Shown: in pieces, positions 1-10,671 of the stretch
Numbering within the stretch: position 1 is the stretch's first letter
Layout: every line of letters begins with the position of its first letter
Assembly (NCBI GenBank): GCA_022592445.1
Contig: JABYQR010000101.1
Location: 1 to 64,000, forward strand
Reading direction: 5' to 3'
DNA length: 64,000 nucleotides
Source of the DNA: Cytidiella melzeri
Taxonomy: Eukaryota; Basidiomycota; Agaricomycetes; Polyporales; Irpicaceae
Notes under the pieces: generated by a model
Told to the model about the DNA's origin: nothing
Seen by the model: the letters and a program-made list of their open reading frames with translations, nothing else
Database searches by the model: none
Made by a program: the position numbers and the translations under genes

Positions 1-2672
1 TAGCTGTCAAACACGATGTGAGTGGCGGTTAGGCTTCGATTGTAACACCACTTCAACCGCAATGTCTCCTAGGTTGACTTTGTTCTTCTCGCTGGCGACC
101 TCTTTCACGAGAACAGACCGTCTCGCGATACGCTCTATCAAGTTATGGCTCTCCTGCGAGAATACTGTTTGAGCGATAGACCAGTGCAGATTGAATTGTT
201 GAGTGACCCTGAAGAAGGCAAGGCAGCCGGATACTCGTAAGCAATATGTCATCTGGTCAGGCGACTGAGCTTAGGCTCACCGTCTATAGCTTTCCGGCTG
301 TCAATTACGAAGATCCAAACCTCAACGTCGGGATGCCCGTGTTCTCAATCCATGGAAATCACGACGACCCCCAGGGTGCCGGACCAGTGCGTATACTAAC
401 GATGTGACAGGGGGGGAGCTCTCATATTTTTTGAGCAGGAAGGAGCACTATGCGCACTTGACATGCTGTCCGTGAGCGGACTTATCAACTACATGGGAAA
501 GATCGACCTTGCCCACACCATGAACACAGAGGGCCCGCAGCAAGAAGGGATAGCAATCAAACCTATATTGTTACGGAAAGGAAACTCTAAATTGGCACTG
601 TATGGCGTCGGCAACGTTAAAGACGCGCGTATGCATTTCGAGCTGAGGAGCAACCGAGTTAAGATGTATATGCCGAAGGACAAGAACGACTGGTTTAATA
701 TCCTACTCCTACATCAAAATAGGTAATTTATTCGACAGCTTCGAGTTGCCCTGTTTACCAGAATGCCATTCGCAGAGTCCCCCATGGACCTCAACAGTCT
801 GTACCCGAAGGGATGTTCGACGACAGCGTCGACTTCGTGATGTGGGGACACGAACATGACTGTCGCATACAACCCGAAGAAGTCGCAGGAAAACGCTACC
901 ATATTTGCCAGCCGGGCTCCTCAGTAGCAACATCATTAGCAGAGGGGGAGTCTATCGAGAAGTATGTTGTTCGTCATATGCATTCCACCCTCTGTCTCAC
1001 TTCGGTGTCAGGCACGTTGCACTAATGGAAGTGCATGGTAAGGAGTACCGATTGACGCCAATACCATTGCGCACGGTGCGCCCATTTATCATGGATGAAG
1101 TCATTTTGAGCGATGCGGCGGAAGATGAGGAATTCGACCTGAATGATCGTATGGCAATATCCAAATATCTTCGCGCAAAGGTGTTAGCTATACCTCTACA
1201 TGGCCTGGATATCACTGAGGCTGTGAGACGCAGGTGAACGAGCTGATCGGGAAAGCAAACAAGGAATGGGACGAGCGGAACGAGCGCGCAAAGGAACTTG
1301 GCGAAGCTGAGTTGCCACGTATGTTGCCCCTCGTCAGACTGAAGGTATTGTACGCAGATGCCTAGTCTCACACACACGGACCCATGAGTTTTAGGTTGAT
1401 ACTACCGGCGTGACTGAGACCTCAAATCCCGTCCGCTTTGGCCAGGAGTTCCAAGGGCAAATCGCCAACCCTCGAGACGTACTCGCATTTCATCGCGCCA
1501 AGCGGAATGCTCGCAGCGACAAAGTTGTCATTGAGAAGCCTGAGCTTAGTATCGACGATCCCGATCTTTCCAATGCGGAAAAGCTATCAAAAATACGGGT
1601 GCATGCCCTAGTGCACGAGTACTTGTCTGCCCAGGAGTTGCAGCTGTTGGGAGAACTTGGAATGTCCGACGCGATCGAATTGTTTGTGGACAAGAACGAC
1701 ACAGATGCCATTTCGAGGTGAGGCATGCATGCATCAGGCACTGGGCCATCGTTGACGTCGACATCCTGAGGCATGTGAGTTCCTCATTGCTCAAACTAAT
1801 GGGCAATGTAAGGACGACTGGTAAAGAGATCGACATCGAGGAAGACGACCTTGAGGAATTGGTAGGCAGTGCTCTATGTCGGCTCTCATAACGCTCAAGG
1901 TTTTGTTAGGTTGAGAAGGCTAAGGAGCAACACGACCAGGCTTATCTTCAGACTAGGGGTGAGCCGGTGAAGAAGGATGCAAACGTCAGTACGTACATGT
2001 TGGTCGCATGCAGTTCCTGATTCACCTTTGTATCTTTGATACAGGGCAAAGGTCGTGCAACCTCGGATGCAGAGTCTGTAGACTCCATCATGATGGAGTT
2101 TGATGCTGTAGGCTCTGGGGATGGGGATGACTATTCGGACCCAGCTCCTGCTCCTAAAAAGACTGGTAGAGGGAAGACAACTGCTGCCACTGCTGCCGCG
2201 AAGAAGGCTCCAGTGAAGAAAGCCCCAGCGAGACGAGCCAAGAAAACTGTGGGCTACAACATTCAGATCTTCTCCATTTTCCCTAACATTCAAGCGTTTA
2301 CAGGAAATATCAGACGATGAAGACGATGAAGATGTAGAAATGCAGGACGCACCTCCACCGAAGAGGACGAACAGAGCTGCGGTCCTAAGGTTCGTCTCGT
2401 GTAGTCCAGGTTCTAACTTGTTGAGAAGTTTGATAACTTTGACGTCAGCCAACCGGCCACCAAGGCAAAGAAGGCATTAGCGAAGAAAGCTGCTGCTGGC
2501 TCTAGTAAACAGGCAACGCTCAGCTTCGCGCCGGCGACTGCACGTGCCCCTCGAGCCGCCGCTGCGAGAGGAAGGAAGAAGACTGCGGAAGCGGTGAGTC
2601 TCATGCTTCTGTTGTGGATATCTGGGCTCACTCCGCCGCTGTACGTAGGTTGAACTCGACAGTGACGATTAG
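1..2672 (+). CDS. mre11: Mre11 double-strand-break repair nuclease (5' end outside window)
   Basis: Mre11 is the nuclease of the Mre11-Rad50-Nbs1 complex, which processes DNA breaks in the nucleus. The window enters the gene inside the phosphoesterase domain; 643 residues are visible. Exons: 1-17, 73-236, 290-386, 439-722, 776-961, 1012-1180, 1234-1344, 1395-1717, 1813-1861, 1910-1984, 2045-2248, 2304-2389, 2449-2593, 2649-2672. Family motifs follow in order: [15 protein letters not shown], a histidine in LLHQNR, and WGHEHDC, then the Mre11-specific RFGQEFQG and NPRDVL. The tail is rich in Lys, Ala and Asp/Glu and ends in LDSDD, typical of the DNA-binding C-terminus. The least certain junction is the 95-nt intron 1718-1812. 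All motif residues are kept and no frame break is seen. The copia element lies 39 bp downstream. Confidence 0.93.
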
Positions 2673-2706
2673 TTATGGCCGACCCCATTATATGATCATG
2701 GTGGTT

Positions 2707-2711
2707 CAGCT
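2707..2711. repeat. 5-bp target-site duplication, left (CAGCT)
   Basis: The five bases before the left LTR read CAGCT and recur exactly at 8229-8233 after the right LTR. This is the staggered-cut footprint of integrase and fixes the element ends. Confidence 0.93.
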
Positions 2712-3152
2712 TGTTGAAATATCCCGCGCCTCCGTTGCGCCCAAAATTTATGCTTCCGCCAGGCTGTGTTCTCTTTGCTCTCTTCGTTTCCTCCGTCTGT
2801 ACAGGTAGACGTCTTCTTACATGTTTCGTAGTGTAACGTAGCTACAGTACTGCTTACCTCAATTGTCTATATCACAAGTACTTTTTCCGACTCGAGCACC
2901 TCAGAGCTTTCTACCTAATCTCTGAGGTGTGAGTACTTTTTCTCCGAACTCTTACATACACATGTACTTATTCGCTTTACAGTCTGACACTCCGTGTCCA
3001 TTAGGTGAATATACATAGAGAGCTTTCTACCTAATCTCTGAGGTTCTGACACTCCGTGTCCATTAGGTATTTACGCGTGCTCTCCGATTGGTCCTACAGA
3101 GCCGGCGTTACTTAGCGCCTTGCGCCACGAAGTTCTTGCACAAACTTCTACA
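2712..3152 (+). repeat. Left long terminal repeat (441 bp)
   Basis: It begins TGTTGAAATATCCCG and ends ACTTCTACA, identical by eye to 7788-8228. Internally it holds two direct repeats. A 25-nt unit starting GAGCTTTCTACC occurs at 2904-2928 and 3020-3044; a 24-nt unit starting TCTGACACTCCG occurs at 2983-3006 and 3045-3068. A perfect 9-bp hairpin, ACCTCAGAG/CTCTGAGGT, lies at 2898-2928. Promoter and polyadenylation signals are expected here but none could be pinned down. Confidence 0.96.
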
Positions 3153-3164
3153 GGTTATGAGCCC
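3153..3164 (+). promoter_or_regulatory. Primer-binding site matching the initiator tRNA-Met anticodon loop
   Basis: The first bases after the left LTR, GGTTATGAGCCC, are the exact complement of GGGCTCATAACC, the anticodon stem-loop of eukaryotic initiator tRNA-Met. Most LTR elements prime from the 3' end of a tRNA. Drosophila copia and yeast Ty5 instead use an internal half-tRNA primer of this kind, so that mode is inferred here. A perfect 9-bp inverted repeat (3163-3171 with 3179-3187, 7-nt loop) overlaps the end of the site. Confidence 0.8.
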
Positions 3165-3205
3165 CGAGAGGCTCTGATCCTCTCGGGATTTCTGGACCAC
3201 ATCGT

Positions 3206-6200
3206 ATGTCTGCGGACGAATCAGAATATTCACATTTACCCTGTTACGGGTTACACCACTTCTTCGACAAACTCGACGTTTGTGATCGACACAGAGATCC
3301 CTCTGATCCGGACAACCTCTGGGAGGTCTGCCAAACCTCGCCCTGTCCAAATCGACATAACCGCGTACCCAGAACCACTCTTATCTCGAACTGGCACGCG
3401 GACACCGATCTCAGTCAAATTCTGAGAATACAGCGTAACGCTACAACGTCGAACAGAATTGTACAAGGACGCCCAGACTCAGGAAGTCAGGCACAGTCCC
3501 AGCCAGGCACTAGCCAACAGCAGCCACCACCTTCGTTGCCACCACCCATCCCCTCGACGCCACAATCAGTTTCACCGAGCATGGCTTCCGGAATTTTCAA
3601 AGCATTTTCCGACGTGCCGAAGCTTAACTCCGATGGATCGAATTACGAGATCTGGCACGAGCGCACCACCATCGTGACCATGGGATGTGGTGTCGGCGAT
3701 TATCTCTCGCAAGCAGCGCCCGCCGACAAAGCAAATGACAAAAATGCTCTGCGAGCCGCGCTTATGAATAAACTCCCCGATGCCATCTTCCTCACAGTCA
3801 AGTCCAAGACTGAGCCGCACGAGGTTATGCAGGCTTTACGAGCCCGTTTTGGCATGAGCACCGCCATCACACAGGCTTCTTCACTCGAGCGCCTGTATAC
3901 CATCAAGTGTGCCGATGGAAAGAAAATCCAATCCCACCTCGACAACCTCATCCGCGTTCGAGACCAGCTCGCTGAGCACAGCGTCACCGTCACCGACGAA
4001 AACTTCCTTTCTGCCATCATCTCTTCCGTACCATCCAGCTACAAAGCCGTTGTCGTCGCTTACGAGAATTCTATTCGAGTGTACAACTCCACGGTAGCCG
4101 CGGCTGCGCATAAGAAGCTGGACCCGAGCAATCTCATCAATCTGCTCAGAATCGAGGCACAGTCACGAGCCGCGTCTGCAGGGTCCAGTTCGGGCACTCG
4201 ATCTAAAAAGGAAGAGTCGGCTAACTCTGCAAACCAAACCCGAAAAGGAAATGGTCGGGGCCGAGGCCGAGGCCGTGGCCGTGGTCGCGGAAACGGACGC
4301 GGGGACTCCACTAGAGGACAGTCAAAGAGTGACTCTTCGTCCTCTCACACGGCGGACCTCACCTGCTATAGGTGCGGAGGAAAAGGGCATAAGGTCCCTC
4401 AGTGCCCATCGCCTGCTAGCACAACGAAAGGCACAGAGCGCGCGAACGCTGCTGAAAAGCCGAAGGCGGAGGCTAAGCCTGCCGAGACGGCCACCGCAGC
4501 CCAACACACGGAGATTGATGAGGCATGGAGCGCCGTCCTGTGGGACGACGAGCCAACGGTTGAGATTGATTGCTCAGATCTCATGGATACACCGTACGCT
4601 GGGGCCGTTATCACGGAGCCCACGGACGCCGCGCCCTACTCTGTCGAGATCTACGATTCAGGGGCTACTAGCCACATGACACCGTATCTCGATCTCCTGG
4701 AGAACTATCGAGAAATACACTCTCGACCTATTCGCGCGGCCAACTCGCAGCTGTTCAAAGCGGTTGGCATGGGTGAAATGCGCGTCACCGCGCCGAATGG
4801 ACAGTCCACGACATCCTATACACTAAAGGATGTGCTGTACGCACCCTCTATGTCCTCGACCCTGGTGTCGCTCGGAAAATTAGACGACGCGGGTCTACAC
4901 GTTTCCTTATGGAACGGAACTTGCCATATCAAGCAAGGTTTGCGCGGGCCCACTATTGCCATCATTCCAAAGGTCGATGGGCTGTACCGCGTGTCGCACG
5001 GCGATCAAGCGCTCAGCGCCTCCAAGGGTTCGGTGTCACTCTACGAGTTGCACAAGCGCCTAGGACACATCTCCTACGCTTATCTGAAGCGCATGTTGCG
5101 CGACGGTTCTATCACTGGTGTGGACGTGGACCCTACACAACTCGAAGAAATTGAGTGCGACCCTTGTCTCCGATCAAAGGCTACCCGCAAGCCAATCGCA
5201 CCTGCTCGCTCGTCGCCACGCGCCCAACACTTCGGTGATCTCATTCACATGGATCTCTGGGGCCCAGCGCCCGTGCAGACCATACATCACGCGCTGTACA
5301 CATACACCATGCTTGACGACGCCACGTGTTGGTTGGAGTCTCCCACGCTAAAATCGAAAGACGAGGCCTTCGCCAAATACGTCACCTACGATACCGCGCT
5401 TGAGACGCAATACGGAGTTCGCATCAAGTGCGCTCATTCAGATCGAGGCGGCAAATTCCTTTCTGATAGCATGACGGCGTATATGGACCTTCGGGGAACT
5501 CGCCGAAAACTCACTGTGCATGACACCCCCGAGCACAACGGTGCTGCCGAGAGATCGCATCGCACGATCCTAAACGCCGTCCGGACCATGCTGCGCGCCT
5601 CCGGACTCTCTCGATCCTTATGGGGTTTTGCGCATGCATACGCAGTCTATCTATTCAATAGGACTGCGCGGCGCGCGCTGGATTACAAGACACCGTTTGA
5701 GCTACGATTCAAAAAGATTCCGGACCTAGGCGATCTGCGATCCTTCGGAGCCGTATGCTACGTCCGGAAGCACGCCACGACGCCAAAGCTTGACGACCGC
5801 GCTGATGAAGGCCGTTGGCTCGGCCCAGACCCTGCATCCAACGGGTATTGGGTCTACTGGCCCGCGAGTCGGCGTGCAAGTGTTGAGCGCAACATTGTCT
5901 TCTCCGAGCGCGAGACTCCTCTCGTTGAGGGGGAGCTGCAGGATATCGACCTAGAACCAGTCACCGAGAAGATTCTCAACTCGACGCTCACAACACCCAC
6001 CGGCTCAGACAGCACGGTAGAAGTCCCGTCAGACGTCACAGTCCCCCCTGAAACGATTGACATGCCTGGCAAGCGTGACCGCAAACCTTCTCAGAAGATC
6101 AGGGACATACTGGACGGAAAGGCGATCACCGGAGATGAACTCGATGAGTCGGAGGAGACCCTCACGGCTAATATGGTGCACGCTATGTCTGACGTTGCAT

Positions 6201-7780
6201 CGGCAGACCCACGGTCGCTCGCTGAAGCCATGAAACGACCTAACTGGCCAGCCATCAAAGCGTCAATGGACGATGAGATCTCGAGACTAGAAGCCAGGAA
6301 CTCCTGGACCTACGTCGATCCTCCTCGCGGCGCGAACGTCATTAACTGCAAATGGGTTTTCAGGACTAAACGCGACGAGCACGGAAACGAGATAGCGCAG
6401 AGATCTCGACTGGTAGCACGAGGCGACACCCAGGTACACGGCGTTGATTACCAAGCGGATGACACCTTCGCTCCCGTCGCCAAAATGTCCTCCATCAGGG
6501 CAATACTCGCTCTAGGAGCAAAATCTGGGTACGAAGTCGATCAGATCGACGTGAAATCCGCATACCTTTACGGTCGCCTCGACGATCACGAGATCATATA
6601 CATGAAGCCTCCTCCGGGCATCACACTCAAGGGCATCAAACCGGGACAAGTCTTGAAGCTGAACGCATGCCTATACGGACTCAAGCAGGCCGGCAGACGA
6701 TGGGCCACGACACTGCGAAAACACATGCAAGACATCGGTCTCACCCGATCGCAGCACGATCACGCAGTTTACTATCGCCACCTGCCGGACAACCAAGTCA
6801 TCATCGTGTTCGTCCACGTGGACGACATGTCTCTTGTCTCACCCGACCGCAAGCGCACCGTCACGCTCAAACAGAAAATCAGCTCGCGAGTGGAAATCGT
6901 TGACTCTGGACCCATCAAGTGGATGTTGGGAATCGAGATACACAGGAACCGCGATACACACACCATCGCTCTATCTCAGGGGGCTTACATCGACCAAATC
7001 CTGGAGCGTTACGGTTTCTCTGATGTCAAGCCGCTAGCTCTCCCGATCGACCCAAACGTAGTCCTGTCAAAGGACCAGTCCCCGTCTCTTCCCGCCAAAA
7101 TCGCTGCGATGAGAGACAAACCGTATCGAGAGGCACTAGGAGCACTCATGTACGTCTCAGTCGCTACTCGGCCAGACATCACTTACGCAGTCTGCCAACT
7201 GGCTCGTTTTGGCGAAAACCCGGGTCTCGCTCACTGGACTGCCCTTAAGCGCATCTACGCTTACCTCAAAAAGACTCGAGACTTGCGTCTGACCCTCGGA
7301 GGAACGGACGACAGCTCTCTGCTTGGCTACTCTGACGCGGACGGCATGTCCAACGAGGACCGCCACGCAATATCCGGATACGTGTTCCTCATCGGCGGAG
7401 CCGTGTCTTGGTCGTCGAAACGACAGGAGATTGTCTCGCTCTCCACGACCGAGGCCGAATACGTCGCCCTCACTCACGCTACGAAGGAGGCAATATGGCT
7501 CAGAAACTTTCTCATCGAAATCTATCGCGCGCCGCCTCTTCCCGTCGAGCTTCGAGGCGACAACCAAGGCTCGATCGCTCTTGCCCGCGACGACAAATTC
7601 CATGCACGCACCAAGCACATCGACATTCGATTTCACTTCATCCGATACGCTATCGAAGACAAAAAAGTCAAACTCGTCTATTGTCCTACCGAAGACATGA
7701 CGGCTGACATTCTTACGAAGGCGCTTCCTTCTATGAAAGCCAAGCACTTCGCCTCGTCCATGGGACTTGCGCAGGCTTGA
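3206..7780 (+). CDS. Copia gag-pol polyprotein
   Basis: A single 1,524-codon frame starts at the first ATG in frame; a second possible start is Met126, where the gag-like domain begins. Domains seen: copia gag (about 126-330); an RG-rich stretch; a CCHC zinc knuckle at 387-400; a protease motif DSGAT at about 484-488; an integrase with the HHCC finger from H616 and catalytic D683, D746 and E782 (a D-35-E spacing); a reverse transcriptase with HVDD at 1204-1207 and LYGLKQAGRRWA; and RNase H from GYSDADG at 1374, with the usual ADILTKAL near the C-terminus. There is no frameshift between gag and pol. The histidine in HVDD, where YVDD is usual, is the only deviation noted in a key motif. Confidence 0.96.
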   Translation: MSADESEYSHLPCYGLHHFFDKLDVCDRHRDPSDPDNLWEVCQTSPCPNRHNRVPRTTLISNWHADTDLSQILRIQRNATTSNRIVQGRPDSGSQAQSQPGTSQQQPPPSLPPPIPSTPQSVSPSMASGIFKAFSDVPKLNSDGSNYEIWHERTTIVTMGCGVGDYLSQAAPADKANDKNALRAALMNKLPDAIFLTVKSKTEPHEVMQALRARFGMSTAITQASSLERLYTIKCADGKKIQSHLDNLIRVRDQLAEHSVTVTDENFLSAIISSVPSSYKAVVVAYENSIRVYNSTVAAAAHKKLDPSNLINLLRIEAQSRAASAGSSSGTRSKKEESANSANQTRKGNGRGRGRGRGRGRGNGRGDSTRGQSKSDSSSSHTADLTCYRCGGKGHKVPQCPSPASTTKGTERANAAEKPKAEAKPAETATAAQHTEIDEAWSAVLWDDEPTVEIDCSDLMDTPYAGAVITEPTDAAPYSVEIYDSGATSHMTPYLDLLENYREIHSRPIRAANSQLFKAVGMGEMRVTAPNGQSTTSYTLKDVLYAPSMSSTLVSLGKLDDAGLHVSLWNGTCHIKQGLRGPTIAIIPKVDGLYRVSHGDQALSASKGSVSLYELHKRLGHISYAYLKRMLRDGSITGVDVDPTQLEEIECDPCLRSKATRKPIAPARSSPRAQHFGDLIHMDLWGPAPVQTIHHALYTYTMLDDATCWLESPTLKSKDEAFAKYVTYDTALETQYGVRIKCAHSDRGGKFLSDSMTAYMDLRGTRRKLTVHDTPEHNGAAERSHRTILNAVRTMLRASGLSRSLWGFAHAYAVYLFNRTARRALDYKTPFELRFKKIPDLGDLRSFGAVCYVRKHATTPKLDDRADEGRWLGPDPASNGYWVYWPASRRASVERNIVFSERETPLVEGELQDIDLEPVTEKILNSTLTTPTGSDSTVEVPSDVTVPPETIDMPGKRDRKPSQKIRDILDGKAITGDELDESEETLTANMVHAMSDVASADPRSLAEAMKRPNWPAIKASMDDEISRLEARNSWTYVDPPRGANVINCKWVFRTKRDEHGNEIAQRSRLVARGDTQVHGVDYQADDTFAPVAKMSSIRAILALGAKSGYEVDQIDVKSAYLYGRLDDHEIIYMKPPPGITLKGIKPGQVLKLNACLYGLKQAGRRWATTLRKHMQDIGLTRSQHDHAVYYRHLPDNQVIIVFVHVDDMSLVSPDRKRTVTLKQKISSRVEIVDSGPIKWMLGIEIHRNRDTHTIALSQGAYIDQILERYGFSDVKPLALPIDPNVVLSKDQSPSLPAKIAAMRDKPYREALGALMYVSVATRPDITYAVCQLARFGENPGLAHWTALKRIYAYLKKTRDLRLTLGGTDDSSLLGYSDADGMSNEDRHAISGYVFLIGGAVSWSSKRQEIVSLSTTEAEYVALTHATKEAIWLRNFLIEIYRAPPLPVELRGDNQGSIALARDDKFHARTKHIDIRFHFIRYAIEDKKVKLVYCPTEDMTADILTKALPSMKAKHFASSMGLAQA

Positions 7781-7787
7781 GGGGGAG
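7779..7787 (+). promoter_or_regulatory. Polypurine tract
   Basis: GAGGGGGAG abuts the first base of the right LTR and overlaps the gag-pol stop codon. It is the expected primer site for plus-strand DNA synthesis. Confidence 0.88.
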
Positions 7788-8228
7788 TGTTGAAATATCC
7801 CGCGCCTCCGTTGCGCCCAAAATTTATGCTTCCGCCAGGCTGTGTTCTCTTTGCTCTCTTCGTTTCCTCCGTCTGTACAGGTAGACGTCTTCTTACATGT
7901 TTCGTAGTGTAACGTAGCTACAGTACTGCTTACCTCAATTGTCTATATCACAAGTACTTTTTCCGACTCGAGCACCTCAGAGCTTTCTACCTAATCTCTG
8001 AGGTGTGAGTACTTTTTCTCCGAACTCTTACATACACATGTACTTATTCGCTTTACAGTCTGACACTCCGTGTCCATTAGGTGAATATACATAGAGAGCT
8101 TTCTACCTAATCTCTGAGGTTCTGACACTCCGTGTCCATTAGGTATTTACGCGTGCTCTCCGATTGGTCCTACAGAGCCGGCGTTACTTAGCGCCTTGCG
8201 CCACGAAGTTCTTGCACAAACTTCTACA
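7788..8228 (+). repeat. Right long terminal repeat (441 bp)
   Basis: Same length as the left LTR and, by eye, the same sequence. It is followed by CAGCT at 8229-8233, the second copy of the target duplication. Confidence 0.96.
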
Positions 8229-8233
8229 CAGCT
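8229..8233. repeat. 5-bp target-site duplication, right (CAGCT)
   Basis: Matches 2707-2711 exactly. Confidence 0.93.
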
Positions 8234-10671
8234 TCTACAGACAATGTAGCTAATGACAGCGAAATGTGAAGGCGGGCGTCTTATTCTGCGTTGAAGTCTT
8301 GTGCGTTGCATCCGATGATTGTGGAAGTATCATCAAGGCAAGTACTTCCGCGCATCCAAAATTGCACTCCGCTCACGTGAGTGATATATGTAGTACTGAC
8401 CAGGAGCGACTCGCTCTTACCTGACTGTAACGTTGAACACCTGTCACGGATTAGTGTCACCGGGGCGAGAGGTTATAATAACCTGAGCAGAAAATACCGG
8501 CCACTGGAAATTGACCCCAAGTCCGCCTGCGCCTCTTGCAAGTATCACTAGCCAGCAGTTCAGCTTGAGTATGTTAGCTTCCCATTAATAGATTCTATTT
8601 CGCCTTTTACTTGTAGCAGTATCTCATACCTACATCTTCTGTTCCTGAGTCCACAGTACAAGCTGGGCAGCGCCGAGTCACCCATGACCATCAATTTGCA
8701 GCTCAATAATCCAAGTTCCTTCACGATCAGTGTGAAAAAGTATGTTCCTCGGTGTACACCTCGAGTTGGGCTGCACGTGGCTCCGTGCTGAGCCGAGGGT
8801 GCGAAACGCGTGAAGCTGTCATCTGAGAAATCGTCGTTTCCACGCGTAAACCAGCTGAAGGACGAAATTCACACCTCGTGTTACCAGTTCCATCTGGCTG
8901 TCGGCTGTGGCTAGTGGCTGCTCTCTCCATGTGTGCTAGCTGGCAAAACAACTTCTGTGACAGCCGGTGTGTACTTGTTTTCTAGGTGGGACCAACAGTG
9001 CTTGTCTCACAGGCACGGCCGACAAATGATACTGATTAAAATGAACACAGAAATGTTTATTTCATCAGAACTAGTCAGGTATATACAGTACATGTCTCTA
9101 TTACTATGCAAACACTATGCAAAGCCTCAGCAGTTGTCTGGTGGGAAGTATGTAGATCAGACCCTATTAACATCTGCTCAGTCAGACTGAGCATCACGTA
9201 CAATCCTGAGCGGGCCTCCAATGGCGCGCGGTATGCTTGAGGATCAGTGTAAATGGTCTCAGAGATTCCCGCAGCCGGGGCATTCAAACGCACGCACCTA
9301 TACTAAGTTAAGTGAGGCCTGAAGCTATCTAAGACATAAGATGACAGGGAAAATCAAAGAACACTCAATTGTCATACTACTTGCCATGTTCCGTCTCGAC
9401 ATTGATGTGCGTATGTCCCCGGGCAACCCGACCTATGTGCATGCGATCACATTTTGCACAGCTGAGCGAATATGAACATACCGTGCAGATTGTTCTTGGT
9501 CAATGGGCAAGCGATGGAGGAGCTCTGGGGGATTTCGGGAGCATCTTCTGAAGCAATAGGACTTTATGTGAGTTGAAGGGGCAGCGTGATGGAAAGACGT
9601 CACATTGGGGTGTGAGAGACGCGTCGTGCAGTTCGTGTCTTTCCTTGGGGACTTGAGCGTTGAACGTTCGAACGCTCAAACGTCAAGTCACAATTACCAC
9701 GCGCACCGTTCGGGCGCCATATACAATGACCGTGACCTCCGTAATATGGGAAATGGTCAGAGAGCTCGCGAAGAACAATGCAAGCACAGCGCTCACCTCC
9801 TTGCCAATGCAGAGGTGCCTATGTTTATACATCTGGTGCTGCTGCAATGCTACCAGGTATAAAGTTCCTGCAAGTGATCTAAATTTGAACAGAGGTTAAC
9901 ACTGAAAGCGAGAGTACGGCACCGTCTGCCTGACACCTGGAGTACAGGCCCACATATCCTGACTGCCGCTGTTGAAGCGCAACAGCACGTGTTCACCATG
10001 TTTGGCAAGCAGCCGTGCGATAGCCCATTTCCAGCTGTCCACACATGGAGGCGTCACTGTCTCACGGCTGCCATTGTCACGCGCGGAACAGGTTTTTCCC
10101 AACTCGAGGTGTAGAGGGCAAAATGGGGTGCAAACGGACTTATACTCGTTGCTGAACACCAAGACAACGCTCGACGTTTGGCAGAAGCCTTTGACGAAGG
10201 GGGGCGCTTATATCTTCGTGGCCTGGCCATGACTAAATTTCCGCTCGAGACTGCTTCACACTTACGTGCCAGTCAATGCACGACCACAGGCCTCTTCAAG
10301 TCAATTGCAACTAGATTTACAGAGGATACATGAGGGGAAGGCCGACGTATCATGGGACAAACAGTACATGTTCCGTGGCCGAGAGTGGATTGGATTGTGT
10401 TGACCACTGTGAGCCGAGTCCGCAGACCGCGTCTGCTTTCTGCGTGCAGCGTGTCCTAGCCGGCCATGTTCCAGAATCGCATCCAGGCTGCAGAGGAGAC
10501 ACAACGCCGCGGAAGCTCCATCAAGCATGTCAAGAGCGTACCGCCCTACCATCAAAAAAATACCAAGTTCAACCTCATAAGATCTGCCAGCCTTGCTACG
10601 GTGAGCGTCCATCCATCTCGTTCTGTTCCTCTGCCCTCTGTAGACTTACTGTGCCACTCGACACTTGAAGG
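8234..10671. other. Gene-poor region (2.4 kb)
   Basis: I found no gene here. All open frames are short and none reads like a conserved protein. The region begins as the displaced downstream flank of mre11 and ends as the upstream region of the EF-hand gene. A 45-codon frame at 10466-10600 followed by a good donor (GTGAGC) could be an upstream exon, but no acceptor keeps its phase with the next exon. A near-palindrome lies at 9653-9679. Confidence 0.6.
9653..9679. repeat. 27-bp interrupted palindrome
   Basis: The arms TTGAGCGTT and AACGCTCAA (9 bp, perfect) enclose a 9-nt centre, GAACGTTCG, which is itself mostly palindromic. It could be a binding site for a dimeric regulator or a relic of a mobile element; the sequence does not decide. 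Confidence 0.6.

Larger units (their letters stand above)
2712..8228 (+). mobile_element. Complete Ty1/copia LTR retrotransposon, 5,517 bp
   Basis: The element has two 441-bp LTRs beginning TGTTG and ending CTACA, a 5-bp target duplication (CAGCT), a primer-binding site directly after the left LTR, one open gag-pol frame (3206-7780) and a purine tract directly before the right LTR. Protease, integrase, reverse transcriptase and RNase H occur in that order, which is Pseudoviridae/copia order. I saw no difference between the two LTRs when reading them side by side, and the ORF is unbroken, so insertion is probably recent and the copy could still be active. It sits in the presumed 3' UTR of mre11, in the same orientation. 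Confidence 0.97.

Noticed and set aside
1719..1775. Extra Mre11 exon reading [12 protein letters not shown]
   Set aside because: Splicing it in leaves phase 0 and leads straight to a stop (TGG TAA) in the next exon; a single 95-nt intron keeps the frame.
1895..2452. 185-codon minus-strand frame
   Set aside because: Antisense of the Lys/Asp-rich tail exons of mre11; low-complexity shadow without its own splice or family signal.
7157..7747. 196-codon minus-strand frame
   Set aside because: Exact antisense of the RNase H region of the copia ORF.
10330..10668. 112-codon frame before the EF-hand gene
   Set aside because: No protein-like conservation; it cannot be joined in phase to the next exon.
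8234..10671. tRNA, rRNA or other structured RNA gene
   Set aside because: No tRNA A/B box pair or clover-leaf could be found by reading; the same holds for the other gaps, though a covariance-model scan would be needed to exclude small RNAs.
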